64,000 nt of DNA from Morinoia aosen (taxonomy: Eukaryota > Arthropoda > Malacostraca > Amphipoda > Talitridae), in contig CM059559.1 in assembly GCA_030386875.1 (NCBI GenBank), forward strand, positions 7,499,177 to 7,563,176. The letters are read 5' to 3'. Positions within the stretch are counted from its first letter, which is position 1. Every line of letters begins with the position of its first letter. The notes below the pieces were generated by a model. The model did no database searches. It had not been told where the DNA came from and was given only the letters and a program-made list of their open reading frames with translations. A program made the translations under genes and the position numbers. Shown in pieces: positions 23,744 to 35,440 of this stretch.

Positions 23744-26021
23744 GCTGTACTTCTAAACCTGAACGGAAGTTAGTCTTCAGGTGTATTTTTCGAAAATACG
23801 ACCAGTAAACTTAGAATCCTGTTGAACAAGCTAATATTTCTAAAGCGACTCTTTTATGAAACCTGCATTGAGCCCTGACGAGCGAATGAGTTATCGGTAC
23901 AGGTTTGTTAATGACTGTAAAGAGAATTTTAAATTTTTGTTCCTCCGAGTTGAACTTGGAACTATCAAGTAGCTCAACGATTTGCTTGAAACTATTCATG
24001 GGCGCAAAGGCAGTAGTTTCATTTCACTACAGCGCAATCACTTCGTTAGCTGAGCTAACTATTGTTCAAAGTGTGTCAGTAAAAAATTGGAAGTAAGCGA
24101 ATAAATAAACAAAATAAGAAGGATTTTTTTAGAAAAGAATTTTTGATCGGGCTTTCTTCATGGCCGAAATATCTGAATTCATGATCGAATTCAACTCTAA
24201 TCAACTGAGTTCAACATTTGTTTTGGAATGGAGTGCCCAGAGTTTTAATCCATTTAATCCATTTCCATTTAATCTCACCGTTTTCAGTAGACCTCAGTGA
24301 ATTTACATTATCAATCTCAGTGCTAAAGATTAAAGAACATTACTGAATTCACAGACGGGTGACATTTCTAGTCGTACTGGGCAAATCTGTAAAGGTTATG
24401 ATAATTGATGAATTCGGTGCAAAAACATATTTGATAATAATACTACTTTCTAGCTCATTACATCCTTGCTTTATGCACTCTCCTTAAAAGCCATGACAAA
24501 CTCATTAAACATTACGCGTGGAAAATTACTTGAAGCTGCAAGTAAGAGATACTAAGGATGAAAAATCAATCCAGTTCAATAAAAATACAAAAATTTATAT
24601 TTCATGGTTACGAAAAATCTTCCTAACGAAAGACTGATCTTTACCGACCTGATGTACAAGAAATGTGTGTATGGAAGTTTGTCTGAACGGTGAGCAATTT
24701 AGAAATTTTAATAATGCCATGTTGCAACCCATCTTTTGCTGAGGACTTTTGGACTTCTCAGTGAGAGGAAGCGGCGGGTCATGCTGCTTGAATTTACCCA
24801 ACGGCTCTGTAGAGACAATTGCACTGCCTTCTTGAGTAGTGCCCTCGTCATCACCAAATCTCAACGCTCTTTACGATTCTTCGGGATTATTTCGAAAGAG
24901 AAAGGCATGCTTTTCTCGCCGCTGCAATACTGAAGCTCAAAAGCGAAAACTGAATTTAGTTTAAAAATATTAATCTTAGTGCTTGAGCGTTCTTAAACGC
25001 TTTGAGATGGGATGAAAGTAACATGAATACACATTGAATGAGATTTTGTGAAACTCTTGTGCATGATATCACTTGCTATTTTGAAATCTTGAAGGTTAAA
25101 ATTAAAATAATAAATTTTCCAGGATCAAGTAACTTTTTATTCAGTAACAGGACTGTAGTATCCCTGTACGAGCATGCATCCTTTGCGAGCACTATCTACC
25201 TTTGCTGGTTTTGAATGGACGATGCAATGTGAAGATTAAACGGGACACTAATTGCAGATTTGCGACTCAACGAATAGAGTCTGATTTTAAGAGTATGGCT
25301 GACTTAGACAGGGCCAGTGACGCACAGCTACACCTGAGTTACGGGCTACTGAAGTTACGCTGTTTGCATCGTTTGATTAAGAATTTTTTTTCAATCATTC
25401 ATAACTGAAATAAATTACAAAAATCAAGCTGGCCATGATGTGTACTGAATGGATTACATTGAACTTGAATTCATGTGCTGAAGGTAACGCTGCCTTTAAT
25501 TAAGAACGGGCACGGCAATAAATAACGTAGCATTATATATTTTTTTTTAATTTATTAGCCTTAATATCATGCAGTCACACGCGGAGAGTCATCGAGTCAT
25601 TCAGCTCATTCGGTGAGAAAGTTTCTAAAAATCTAGCAACAAAAATATCGATGGCTCCATTCCTGATGAGATTGGCTCTATAGCAATCGATAGAAGTGAA
25701 TTGCAAGGCAAACATACAAAAGTTTATCGTAAGCTTGAGATTCGCTATTTTATGGTGAGAATTATTTCATTGATTGCAATTCCATGGCCATCTCTGCAAG
25801 TTAGCATCAATGCTTCTATTTTCGAGTAAAACATTTTCCAAACATGATTTATTAATTGTTAAGAAGTATATTTATTCAACTGTAATTAATTAACGAATGT
25901 ATCTCGAAATGAGTGTTGATGATACTTCCCTTTTTCAGAACTGGAAGATATTCAAAAGCAGTAATTATTGCATTCACACCCATGAATGCTATCAGAATTG
26001 CTTGTGTCTGAATGCAAGAAA
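23744..26021. other. No gene seen
   Basis: A+T-rich sequence. An 89-codon minus-strand frame at 24,595-24,864 is polar and unrecognised. Nothing else stands out. Confidence 0.4.
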
Positions 26022-26480
26022 CTATGTCCTTAAGAAATAAAATAAAAACGAGTAATAATTAGCTAAGAAACCATTAGTGACGGTAACCCCAAATGGCGTA
26101 AACACTCTTGGCACAGTACAACTCAGAAATTCTTGGACGTCGTTGAACCTAAATAAGCAATTTGTGACGATGTAAAGACAACTTGACACTAGAACATCAG
26201 GGTAAAATCCAAGGGGAGAAGAAACAGTACAAGCAGCCATCGATTGCCTTTTCTTTTGCTTTATTTCCGCCCCAACTCCAGCCCGAACACATCGCTCTCT
26301 CGTGCCCGTCTCGCTCAAAACTCTTCCTCGCCAGCCAGATTGCACCAACTCGCGACCAATCGTGAAGTACTCCGAAGATTCCCGAAAAACGGCACAATGA
26401 ATTCCAGGAGCGAGCATTCTTTCAACAGTGCTCATCCAATCGTCCACGTGACACCCAGCAGTAAACTTCCTATCCATCAT
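26022..26480 (-). CDS. Hypothetical 152-codon open frame
   Basis: This is the longest open frame in the window that is not produced by a tandem repeat. It starts with ATG at 26,480 and could extend a little further upstream without a stop. Its 5' two-thirds coincide with a GC-richer stretch (26,190-26,480), while the 3' third is A+T-rich and ends in a hydrophobic run (NYYSFLFYFL). No domain was recognised. A 60-codon and an 89-codon frame are open on the opposite strand over the same GC-rich part, which weakens the case for coding. Conserved non-coding DNA is an equally good reading. Confidence 0.2.
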   Translation of the reverse strand: MMDRKFTAGCHVDDWMSTVERMLAPGIHCAVFRESSEYFTIGRELVQSGWRGRVLSETGTRERCVRAGVGAEIKQKKRQSMAACTVSSPLGFYPDVLVSSCLYIVTNCLFRFNDVQEFLSCTVPRVFTPFGVTVTNGFLANYYSFLFYFLRT

Positions 26481-26752
26481 CCGCCTGAGTTTTGGTCTCT
26501 TTTCAGCCAGTGACTTGAATGGAGAATTTCTGCTCCATCCCTTTGATTCTTAATTCTTCAGCTGTAGAAATATGGCCAAGTCTTTTTTTAGGTAAAAGGC
26601 TATCGTGAAGTTTAAAATGTGCTTTTTTAAGTGTCACCATAAAAATATGATATTTATTTATTAATACGACTGATGCGTTAAACTTGATTGCCCTGTACAT
26701 ATCACTGATTTTGTCAAGGCTAATGCTTTTAATAACATAAAAACTCTCATCC
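26481..26752. other. No feature seen
   Basis: Unassigned sequence between the open frame and the 13-bp minisatellite. Confidence 0.35.
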
Positions 26753-27046
26753 TCCACTGATATCTCCTACTGTTATCTTCCACTGATGTCTTCAACTGAT
26801 ATCTTCCGCTGATATCTTCCCCTGATAACTTCCACTGATATCTTCCACTGATGTCTTCCACTGATATCTTCCACTGATGTCTTCCCCTGATATCTTTCAC
26901 TGATGTCTTCCCCTATCATCTTCCACTCATGTCTTCCCCTGTCATCTTCTACTGAAATCTTCCCCTGTCATCCTCCACTGATGTCTTCCACTGATGTCTT
27001 CCACCGATGTCTTCCACTGATGTCTTCCACTGTCATCTTCCGCTGA
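26753..27046. repeat. 13-bp minisatellite, about 22 copies
   Basis: Units alternate between CCACTGATATCTT, CCACTGATGTCTT, CCCCTGATATCTT and CCCCTGTCATCTT. Three units make 39 bp, so a minus-strand frame shows a 13-residue periodicity (26,661-26,900) with no coding significance. Confidence 0.9.
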
Positions 27047-27690
27047 CGGCAGCTGTAGCCCATTCATGCCGAAAGTTTGGGTCCAGCTACAATTGTCTAA
27101 ATGAAGCCTCTGGAGAGCTAAAATGGGATAGTTTACTCCTGTTATTGGCGAGCCTTACTGAAGGTAAAAGGCCTTACTCAGAGCAATTCTGACCCTGGTG
27201 TTCTGACGAAAATTTCTTACGTGTTTGTTCCAAATGACAATTTTACATAAAATTGGACTGCATCATTTACATTCACTGGGATCACATTCAATCTATTTAT
27301 TTTAACGAGGTGTGCCAATATTTGAACACATCCTTTTAATCCAACCGTACTGACCACGGTCCACTACGGTTACAGAATAGCAAAATCACTAAAGCCAAAT
27401 TAATGTGTAAAGCGTTCAAAATGTATTCCGGTACAGTTGATTCAATATAAACTTCTGTTTATTTTCGTTGTTTGTGAACACATCATTTCCATTTTTATTA
27501 TGCCTGCCTCAATCCATTGCCGATTACCTACATTACTATTGTTAAACCCATACTAAATGATTCTGCTACGCAGCTCTTGCCATTCATCAGCATATCGATA
27601 CAGATAAAATGCAGGTTCGAAGCCTTTTTCAATTAAATGCACTAACGGTGGCGTTGCCTTAAATGACAAGAGGCAGTTTTCTTCACAGTT
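27047..27690. other. No gene seen
   Basis: Unassigned A+T-rich sequence. Confidence 0.4.
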
Positions 27691-27800
27691 CAGAGCCATT
27701 AATTCCTGCTTCAGAGCACCGCACATGAATTATTGTGTAATTATTCATTCGTTAATGATTTTACCCAACGAACGTGTGCAATTTGGCACAAGCTTAGCAT
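27691..27800. promoter_or_regulatory. Candidate homeodomain-site cluster
   Basis: Within about 65 bp are CCATTAATTCC, GAATTATT, GTAATTATTCATT and GTTAATGATTT, all with TAAT/ATTA cores at close spacing, flanked by less A+T-rich sequence. This resembles enhancer-like conserved non-coding elements, but the cores are common in A+T-rich DNA. Confidence 0.15.
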
Positions 27801-29830
27801 TTATATCCGATATTTAACAACCCAGATTTTCTGAATTGAGATAATTGGCCTTCATGTAAGTTTTTCAAGTTGAATGTACTGGAAATAATATAATTAATTA
27901 TCAACGGACGAATCAACCTCATACGAAGAGTCTTTAAAATGTTAAATTGACTCTGAACTATTTGTGAAGGCTCACAATACCTAAATAGGAATAAGTGTCC
28001 ACTAAGTTTTGGGGCTTTGAAATCACTTTCTCATTTGTGGGGGTATACCAGGGCTTCATTACGGCTTCGTATTGTATGTCTAATTATAAGCCATAAATTA
28101 GGGAGTAAGTTAATCTTCCGCAGCATTAAAGAAGACGTAAGCTTAAAATGCAGAAAACGTCCCATTTCTGTCGTTTCATTTGAATACGGCGCTTTTGTTG
28201 TTGGGACTCATTTGACCTCAGAGATCCTTCACACGAATTTCTTGCTGTACCTGTAAGGAAAAGCAGCTCTGCACTGCACTCACCGCAGGAATTTTTACTA
28301 ACGTTTCAAAAGAGGAAAAACATGTTAGAACAAATAATCTTTTTGAGTGGGAGTCAGTTTCTACGCGCATCGGTAAAAAATTTCTCTGCCTCACGATAGC
28401 ATGGGGTTAGACTATAAAGCAAATCACTTTTTTATTTAAAATTCCTCCTCTACTAAACCAGTTCCTCACCTCAAACTCTAACAACCGTAGCTTCGCTGGA
28501 GCCAGGCTGAGGAAGAACACTGACATTATACAGGTCAGCAACAACAGAGTGCTTCTGACTTCGAGATTGATGACGTATTCCACCTCAAACGTTAAAAACA
28601 CTCCAGTATTTCTCCAAAAATATCACTCAGACTTAATACTACGCATTTAAATTCTGGCGTTCAGCGTCTTGAGTACAGTAAGCTACCGTCTTCGAAGAAC
28701 GGGCATGAGCAGTTGGGCAATATTTTAAGAGGCGAGTTGTAGTAGGACTCATTTGTTTGTGGTGTCCCGTTCTTCTTCCTCTCACAACACTTTGCTTGTC
28801 TGGGAAGTTGGTGAGGCCACGTAGCGTCGTAAATAACAAGGCACTTATTGTGCACCAAAATTCCTATTTTGCACGCGCTTCCAGCAGAGAAAGTTTGTTT
28901 TTACCCAGTTTTGCGCGGGTGCGTAATTCATTCCTCAAGATATTGCCTGCCATGTGTTTCTAATAACGTTTTTCCAATAGGTTTCCATTTCTCGTGAGTT
29001 TTTCCCACTTTTAACTAGGCTAAAGGAACCCCGCATGTAGTTTTCATTGCTAGCAGTGTCAAACATTGCGTATCTTTCAGCTGTACACCGACAAGAAAGG
29101 AAGCACGAGCGTTTTTGTCCCTGGAAGAAATAGACCGAGCTCTTAATAAATCATGCGTGTGCCCATTTAAGGGCCTGGGCAGACAGGAAATTTCCTCCAC
29201 TGTAACAGTTTTCAGGACTTGGGCTGACAGAAACAAGCGAGCGCACAAGCGGATGACGAAAGGGCAAATTTATTAGGGAACCGACATCCAATCTTAGTCG
29301 ACGATTTATCTTAGTCATCCAATCTTAGTCATTCTAATTTCAATTGACGCCAAACAAGAAATAAATAAAGGAAATGAATAAACAATTTCACTGCATTTTA
29401 CTGGTGATAGCTTTTTTTACACATAATGAAATTCTCTCGGCTATTCCTTCAATACGTGTAACATTTTTCAACAAAACTCTAAATGTGGTAGTTCGTAGTC
29501 TAAGTTACTGTCAATTTAAATACTTGAATCGGTCTTGGATTCAAAATCTAAAAACTTCAACCATTCAGAGAATCCTAGTCGTCCACTCTCGCAAATCGGA
29601 AAAATTTTTGATGTGGAAGACTTCAAGGAGAAGCATTTTGAAAAACAGGAGAAAAATGCTTCGAGAGGATATGAAATATCTCGGCTGAATAATTTTCCTC
29701 CAGGCTAAGTCTGTCGTGGGCGTACAACAAAAAGCCACTATACCGGATGAATATGCAGAAGGTTGAATTTCTTTAAATCTTTAGATACTTTCAAGGTTCG
29801 AAGAAAAGAAGACATATAAGTTTTCATTAA
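27801..29830. other. No gene seen
   Basis: Mixed composition, somewhat GC-richer around 28,640-28,930 and 29,020-29,250. Short unrecognised frames only. CCAATCTTAGTC recurs at about 29,285-29,335. Confidence 0.4.
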
Positions 29831-30012
29831 ATTTAATTTGAGTTAGAAAACGATAACGATAATATTCAATTTGAAAACGATCATATTTAATTTGAGTCAG
29901 AAAACGATAACGATAATATTCAATTTGAAAACGATCATATTTAATTTGAGTCAGAAAACGATAACGATAATATTCAATTTGAAAACGATCATATTTAATT
30001 TGAGTCAGAAAT
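29831..30012. repeat. 54-bp tandem repeat, 3.3 copies
   Basis: Copies start at 29,831, 29,885, 29,939 and 29,993 (partial). They contain ATTTAATTTGAGTCAG, AAAACGATAACGATAATATT and GAAAACGATCAT. They are nearly identical (AGTTAG versus AGTCAG in the first), so the array is recent. Confidence 0.95.
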
Positions 30013-30485
30013 AACTTCTTACTTAGAAGTTATTCGACCCTCTACAATAGAGTTACAGGTTATCATTGTCACATTGGCACTCACTTTGCATCCTAACATG
30101 CGACGGTTTTCTCGAGCATATCGTGATATAAGGGCGTGATGAAAACATTTATTTATTCATCATTGTGAACGAATATACCGTGGCATCGCCCTTATAGATT
30201 TATGCTCCTCATTTAAACGGTCATCACGTAAAACGGTCATAGATTGCAATTGTTTTTGAATGCATAATTCGCAATATCCCTATTATATACCTGCTAAAAA
30301 ACATGTTCCAAGCATGATAACAAAAATGCTCAACTACTTCAATAACGAAGATAAACTCATTTTGAAATAAAGGTCAAGATACTATTATTTTCGTGTTAGC
30401 TGCCTAATGACTACCAGCACCGCTCAGTAAAAATGGCATCTGTCTCTAGCTGGGTCACGCTAAGCCGTATTTATGTTCACCAGTT
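30013..30485. other. No feature seen
   Basis: A+T-rich. No gene was recognised. Confidence 0.4.
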
Positions 30486-30650
30486 TACACGGCCCGTCCT
30501 AAAAGACAGGATTCGATAGTGTTAGAGAGAGCACATGAATCTAGCAATCAAGTCGTATCACAGTTGCTGTCATTTAAGTACATCCCCCTTGTAGCAATAT
30601 TCCCCCTGTATAGATCCTTAATAGCGTGACATACAGACCCACCACCGTAT
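30486..30650 (+). repeat. Diverged direct repeat, copy 1
   Basis: Opens with ACACGGCCCGTC, a short A-rich spacer and GGATTCGAT. Further on it carries GTATCACAG, GTCATTTAAG and ATAGCGTGAC. The same words recur in the same order at 30,739-30,926. The family is unknown and no coding content is seen. Confidence 0.55.
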
Positions 30651-30738
30651 CAAGCAAGCTAGCCACAACTGTGTGTTATTATCACGGATCATATACTAAT
30701 GTAAGTGTTCTGTGTTATTATTCAGTTGACTAATAACG

Positions 30739-30926
30739 CACACGGCCCGTCAAAAATGACGGGATTCGATGTTTTCCTTCGATAAATCTTACAGATGTGG
30801 ATGGCAAACAAATATATCCAACCTAACAGTACCAGTGATTAAAATATTTGTGTACTGGTGCACTGGTGAAACTCGTATCACAGATATGGTCATTAAGCAT
30901 CCTTTAAGAGCGTGACGGAGAGACGC
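30739..30926 (+). repeat. Diverged direct repeat, copy 2
   Basis: Partner of 30,486-30,650, with ACACGGCCCGTC, GGATTCGAT, GTATCACAG, GTCATTAAG and AGAGCGTGAC. Its start contains a perfect hairpin, CCCGTC-AAAAAT-GACGGG. It ends exactly where the MITE at 30,927 begins, so the MITE seems to have inserted into this copy. Confidence 0.55.
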
Positions 30927-31195
30927 CACGGTAGACGAAACAATGTAGGTTCACACCAGTCTTTTTTCGTTGATAGCATGGTTTTGCTGACGTCACGACA
31001 ACGAACCAATAGCAGCGCTCATATTGCATCTGGTAGCACTGCTACCACCAGATCTGGCTCCACTACTGGTCCAACGACACGGAGTTTTGGTGACGTCATA
31101 AAGCTTGTTTGAAATAAAGCCTTTCTATTGGCTAGCCGAAAGCGGGTGTGTATTTTCTCCCATAGAAATGACCCTACCTTGTTTCTTCTACCGTG
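30927..31195. mobile_element. MITE with about 26-bp TIRs and an 8-bp target duplication
   Basis: The left end reads CACGGTAGACGAAACAATGT and the right end in reverse complement reads CACGGTAGAAGAAACAAGGT, with similarity continuing to GTAGGKTC. The 8 bp before the left end (AGAGACGC) and after the right end (AGAGACGA) match at 7 of 8 positions, as expected for a target-site duplication. The 269-bp body contains two TGACGTCA-like palindromes and no transposase. An 8-bp duplication fits the hAT and P superfamilies. The terminal sequence does not let me choose between them. Confidence 0.85.
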
Positions 31196-31203
31196 AGAGA
31201 CGA

Positions 31204-31899
31204 TCATTTTTTTGTGTAAGTAGGGTACACCACAAAGTTGCATCGCCAGCCTTTCTTTGTAAAAATTTTTATAAAATAGAAGATATCAATAAAAACTTTG
31301 ATGATCATTGTAGATATTTTGACTCGAAACGAACTCAATTTGTGATATTGTTTTAAATTTTGATAAGAAAATCTAAATTTCAATCTTTGTTCTAAAACCA
31401 ACCGAATTTGGAATATCTTTTATTAGAAAAATTGCCTGTCACCTAGCGTTGGAACATCAAAGATAATTCAGATCCCTCATAAGAAGTAAACGTACAAAGA
31501 CCAAGGCAAAGAATTCGTTCGAAATTTCAGAAACGTTATCAACGGTGTTTATGAAAATTTGTAAATTTAAATTTCGCCCTAACTAATAACACAAATAAGA
31601 ATGTTAACCTATTAACTCTCTGCAGCAAATTTCCTACTCTATACTGTCATCGACCTTCCTTAACCTAATCCCCCATTATAACCACCTCATAACTTGAATA
31701 ACATCACTGTAAAAACAAAACTTTCCTTGTTGGAAGACACAATGTTTGCAAAAATCAGTTCAAGTAATGAATATATTCACAAAAATTATGCTTTCGCGTG
31801 TATACAGAAGCAGACCAGCATATTGCGTGCAGCAGAGAGAAAAAGTCTCGTGTCTCGCATTTCATGTCACAACATAAAGGCATTTTAGTGAAGATGCAC
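31204..31899. other. No gene seen
   Basis: A+T-rich sequence between the MITE and the GC-richer candidate promoter. Confidence 0.4.
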
Positions 31900-32223
31900 G
31901 CCACCGCGGCGCTCTGTATTTAGGAGAGATTGAGCTGACAAGACGCGTCTGCCGTCATTCAGTCGCTGGGTATCAAAATATTGGCAGGTGCTGAGGTACA
32001 TTCCGTTAGATTTATAGGCGACACTGATTTTTTTGAGCGAGCGAGGTCGAGAGATAACGTGAAGTTACGAGACTTGAGGTCGAAGTGACGTTGAAGTTCG
32101 TTCGTCGTAGCCAGTAACCTCGCTATCAGCTGGACAATTTGCGGGCGCCTGGAACGATGCTTTGGGTTACGCCAACTACCGTGCGATGTCTGACTAACTA
32201 CAGTAGTTCTCTTCGTATCAAAA
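31900..32223 (+). promoter_or_regulatory. Candidate TATA-less promoter and 5' UTR
   Basis: Composition rises sharply over 31,890-32,340. CATTCAGTCGC at 31,956-31,966 contains TCAGTC, a good match to the arthropod initiator (TCAGTY), with the presumed start at A31,961. There is no TATA box about 30 bp upstream. Near +26 to +32, AGGTGCT is only a weak match to the downstream promoter element. A GC-rich block (CGCCACCGCGGCGC) lies about 65 bp upstream. These features are suggestive only, because the initiator motif is short. Confidence 0.25.
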
Positions 32224-32310
32224 ATGGTCGTATTATTCATGATGAACCAGATTTGCTATCTAGGGCTGCATTTTTTGTTATGTGCTTCCGCATTTAGTGT
32301 GCCGAATTGA
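32224..32310 (+). CDS. Candidate first coding exon with signal peptide
   Basis: The ATG sits in a favourable context (AAAA before it, G at +4). The 28 codons to the TGA at 32,308-32,310 read like a secretory signal: a hydrophobic core (LGLHFLLC, residues 13-20) followed by A-S-A at 21-23, a good signal-peptidase site, then FSVPN. The frame ends too soon to be a whole protein, so a splice donor before the TGA would be needed. The available GTs (32,297 and 32,299) are weak matches. A 93-codon frame is open on the opposite strand over 31,959-32,240. No downstream exon could be linked. This could be the start of a secreted or receptor protein with long introns, or chance. Confidence 0.25.
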   Translation: MVVLFMMNQICYLGLHFLLCASAFSVPN

Positions 32311-35236
32311 CTTGGGAGAGTTTGTGCTGCCAGCTATACCGCTACGACGACGTGAATTTTTTTAAATTCAGTGTCCAGAAGAGCATCCTCGGACAATACG
32401 CTTAGGCTAAACTTACTGCATAAAATGTTAGAGATACGAATAAATTTTACTTAGATCGATTGCAACTTAATTCAATAAGCCTTGAATGTTTCGGTAGATT
32501 TGTACATCTCTCACCGTACGTAGCTCTATATTAGCCATCAGGCTAACATAGCACTGTTTGAACGTCTTACGCCGTATAAACAGTGTAGTGAGTTACATGA
32601 ACTGTAGTTTGTAACATTAGTGAAGATAATCTGTTGTTCCCTGAAGTTAATTTTAATAAACTTGAACATATTTTGAAAATAGTTTGAACTGCAATGAATT
32701 TTAATAAATTAAGGGGTAGTAAGAAATTTACGAGGGTGACGTTTCAGGACGATTTTACGTAGCTGCAGTTCGTCGCTAGGCAGAGTGTGATGAATCGGAT
32801 GTTTTCGGGGGGAAATAGCTTAAAACTCTATGCAGCACAATCATATTTATTTTACAAAATTTTCCACTAAAATAGAAAGGTATAATAAGTGAATGAATAT
32901 AAAAATTACACAATCCTCTTCATTTATAAACCTGTGCCCAGAATGAGGAAGTGATTTAAAAAATATTCCATTTTATGTTAGCAGGAACTTTGTCAGCACC
33001 CTATAGGTCAGGTCATGCATAAATGATAAGCACTTTCACCATTTAGAGCGTGGACTACATTAGTGAAATGAAAGCGAGTGTCGGGACATACGGGGTAACC
33101 CTTCTTCTTTTATTGTATTAAAAATGAAACTTTGCAATTAAATGCACTTTAGTCAAACCAAATTCGTTACGATATCGATCGTGTGTTGGTTTACTTACGC
33201 AGTATAGATACTGGAATGTCAACAAATATTCGTGTAAAATAAATACGGAGTATAATTCTACGATTATCAAAGTCTTTTATGAAGTGTAAGAGGAAACCCA
33301 AAGAGATCTGTGCAGAAGTTAATCGAAGAAATGAATTGGAGGCAAAAAATTATGGGAAACGCTGCCTAAAATCTTTACTCGATCGCCACTGTGCGCAAGA
33401 TTCAAAAGCATCAGCAATTGACATGCCTCTGAAAAGCAAAATGACTATAGTTGAGTTCAAAGGATTTTCTGGACAAATTCAAAAAGGATACGCTCATGAA
33501 TGAAATTATACTCTCGGATGAGAAACTTCTCACTCCTGAAGCAGAGTGTAACTAACATACTGGGAAAATTTCTTCTTAGACCACCATATTACAAAAAACA
33601 GTTTTCAGATACACAAAACGCACCTCGATCATGTGGGCTGCCATTTCCAAGAGATAGAAGTTCCTCGCTTTTCTACGCAAAGGTGCACAAACAAGTCCAA
33701 AAGAAATTTTCAAGGAAGTTGAAAATATTTGAGCACAAGCTGTTCAAGTGCCAACAAGAGACCAAACCCTCTTTCATGTAAAATAAGATATAACAGTTGT
33801 GTCGAGAAAACTTCCTAAGATTTTGTAGCAAGGAATAATAATTTGTAGCCCTGTCATCACGGTGCAATCATTTCTGCGAGGTCTATTCTAAAATCTGAGC
33901 TTGGTTTTTAAATTAAATTATCTACATAATAACTGAAGGTCTAAAGAGCTATCTTAAGCAGAAATTGGAGAAATTCTTCTAGACGTGGCGTAGAATGCCC
34001 CACGGAGTTTCTGAAGCCGCCGCAAACTTGTGATTCAGGCAAGAGAGGACATATTGAATACTTAATTATAGTTGGTAGTGATGTTAATCAAGGTGAAATT
34101 AAATTAGCTACAGCTTCTTTTACAGTAATTGAATATATTTTCCTTATTGTGGTAGTGTGAGAAATTTGTCCTTACCCTGTATAAAATTATCGTAGTACCC
34201 GATGTTATTTGGCATTGATTATCCAAGTAACCTCAGTCGCTACATTGACCGTGTGCTTGCATAATTACGTACATAATAACATAAGTTGCGTTGGTAACTT
34301 TGACTCTCACTCGAATTTAAATTTTGCTCAGAACACAAAACTCCAACTAATACCGATTTAAAACTCGCATCGCACAGGTTCTTAGCAATTTAGGTCCAGA
34401 ATAACGATTCTCAATCGTTAAGAAGTTGGAATTACACTCAAATTAGAATGAGTTCCGTTTTTTCAAATCTGTCCAACTTCACACAGTAACCCTATCTCTT
34501 TGTCACCCGTTAGCCTGCCTACGCTGGCAGCATAATGAAAGGAATGTCATCATTCTCAGTCGTGAGCTTGACGATTCAATATGAATTTCTCTCCGCCTTA
34601 AAATTCGTCCCCTGCAATCATTTTTTGTCTGAGAGCGGATGCAATCTGACGTCTCATCGACTTGCAGATAAAAGAACGTTATTTATGTCTTGAAATGTAT
34701 TCATAGATTGTTTTTTTCCCTTACTGTTGACTGAATATTTGATTGAGCTCTCGGTAGAGTTTTAGAACGTCTGATTGAGTTCACAAGTCCTTATTGTCGT
34801 CACAGACACATCAAAAATCTTACTTCACTCATAAAAAATGTGGAAATCAGGCTATTTAAAGAAGAATATATTAATTTCATTGCATGTATAGGGATAAATG
34901 AACGTTCCAACGATCTCAAATTTAAACAAGAGCAGACGAATCCAAAGATTTAGTGATCAGTATTATTAGTCCGGGAAAAACATTTGTGCCTGGTAAAGTA
35001 ATCAGGAAGGTACATAAAATGAAATATTTAGCTAGCATCTAGCATTAATGTTTGAAATGCGGTTCAAAGTTTTTATTAAACGAATATAAATGTCCCACAC
35101 TATGCAAACGTGTGCCTTCTTGCTTATGTACATAGCTACCATATGCACAAACGCAACGCTTTTAAATAACCCACAACCGTGCTGCTGGAGCTTAAAAAGA
35201 TTCTTTATTCCAATCAAATATATATCATCTTAGATA
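32311..35236. other. No gene seen
   Basis: A+T-rich. Two adjacent plus-strand frames (33,279-33,503 and 33,500-33,781) are lysine-rich and unrecognised. Nothing else stands out. Confidence 0.4.
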
Positions 35237-35440
35237 ATGGTTTTTCAAATGCCTTATAACTAACATCAGGATGGTTTCCTCCGTAATGCCGGTACCCATT
35301 TCCGACACCTGGGTAGAGTGGGGTGCTGTGTTTGAGTTTTCCCACATACCCAACGATTAAAATCGCCGTGCAGCGCCAGGATTTGAACCCCAGGCATTTT
35401 CTCGGAAGGACGCGTTCTTAACCACTCGGCTACGGCTATC
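35237..35440 (-). mobile_element. tRNA-derived SINE
   Basis: Read on the minus strand, the head (35,440 to about 35,371) is tRNA-like. It has a type II (Ser/Leu-like) A box, TAGCCGAGTGGTTAAG (35,417-35,432), and a B box, GGTTCAAATCC (about 35,379-35,389), ending in CTGGCGCTG. These are internal RNA polymerase III promoter elements. The body continues through CACCCCACTCTACCCAGGTG and GGGTACCGGCATT to a tail, TTAGTTATAAGGCATTTGAA. The head would not fold as a functional tRNA with a normal acceptor stem. The same tail occurs alone at 62,408-62,471, which supports a dispersed family. No clear target-site duplication is visible. Confidence 0.9.

Noticed and set aside
26753-27046. CRISPR-like array
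   Set aside because: Units are contiguous without unique spacers. It is a eukaryotic minisatellite, and the same holds for the other arrays.
33279-33781. Two adjoining lysine-rich plus-strand frames as a two-exon gene
   Set aside because: No recognisable motif, and no convincing acceptor/donor pair at their junction.
35371-35440. A functional tRNA gene
   Set aside because: A and B boxes are present, but the segment continues into a dispersed repeat body and lacks a convincing acceptor stem, so it is a SINE head.
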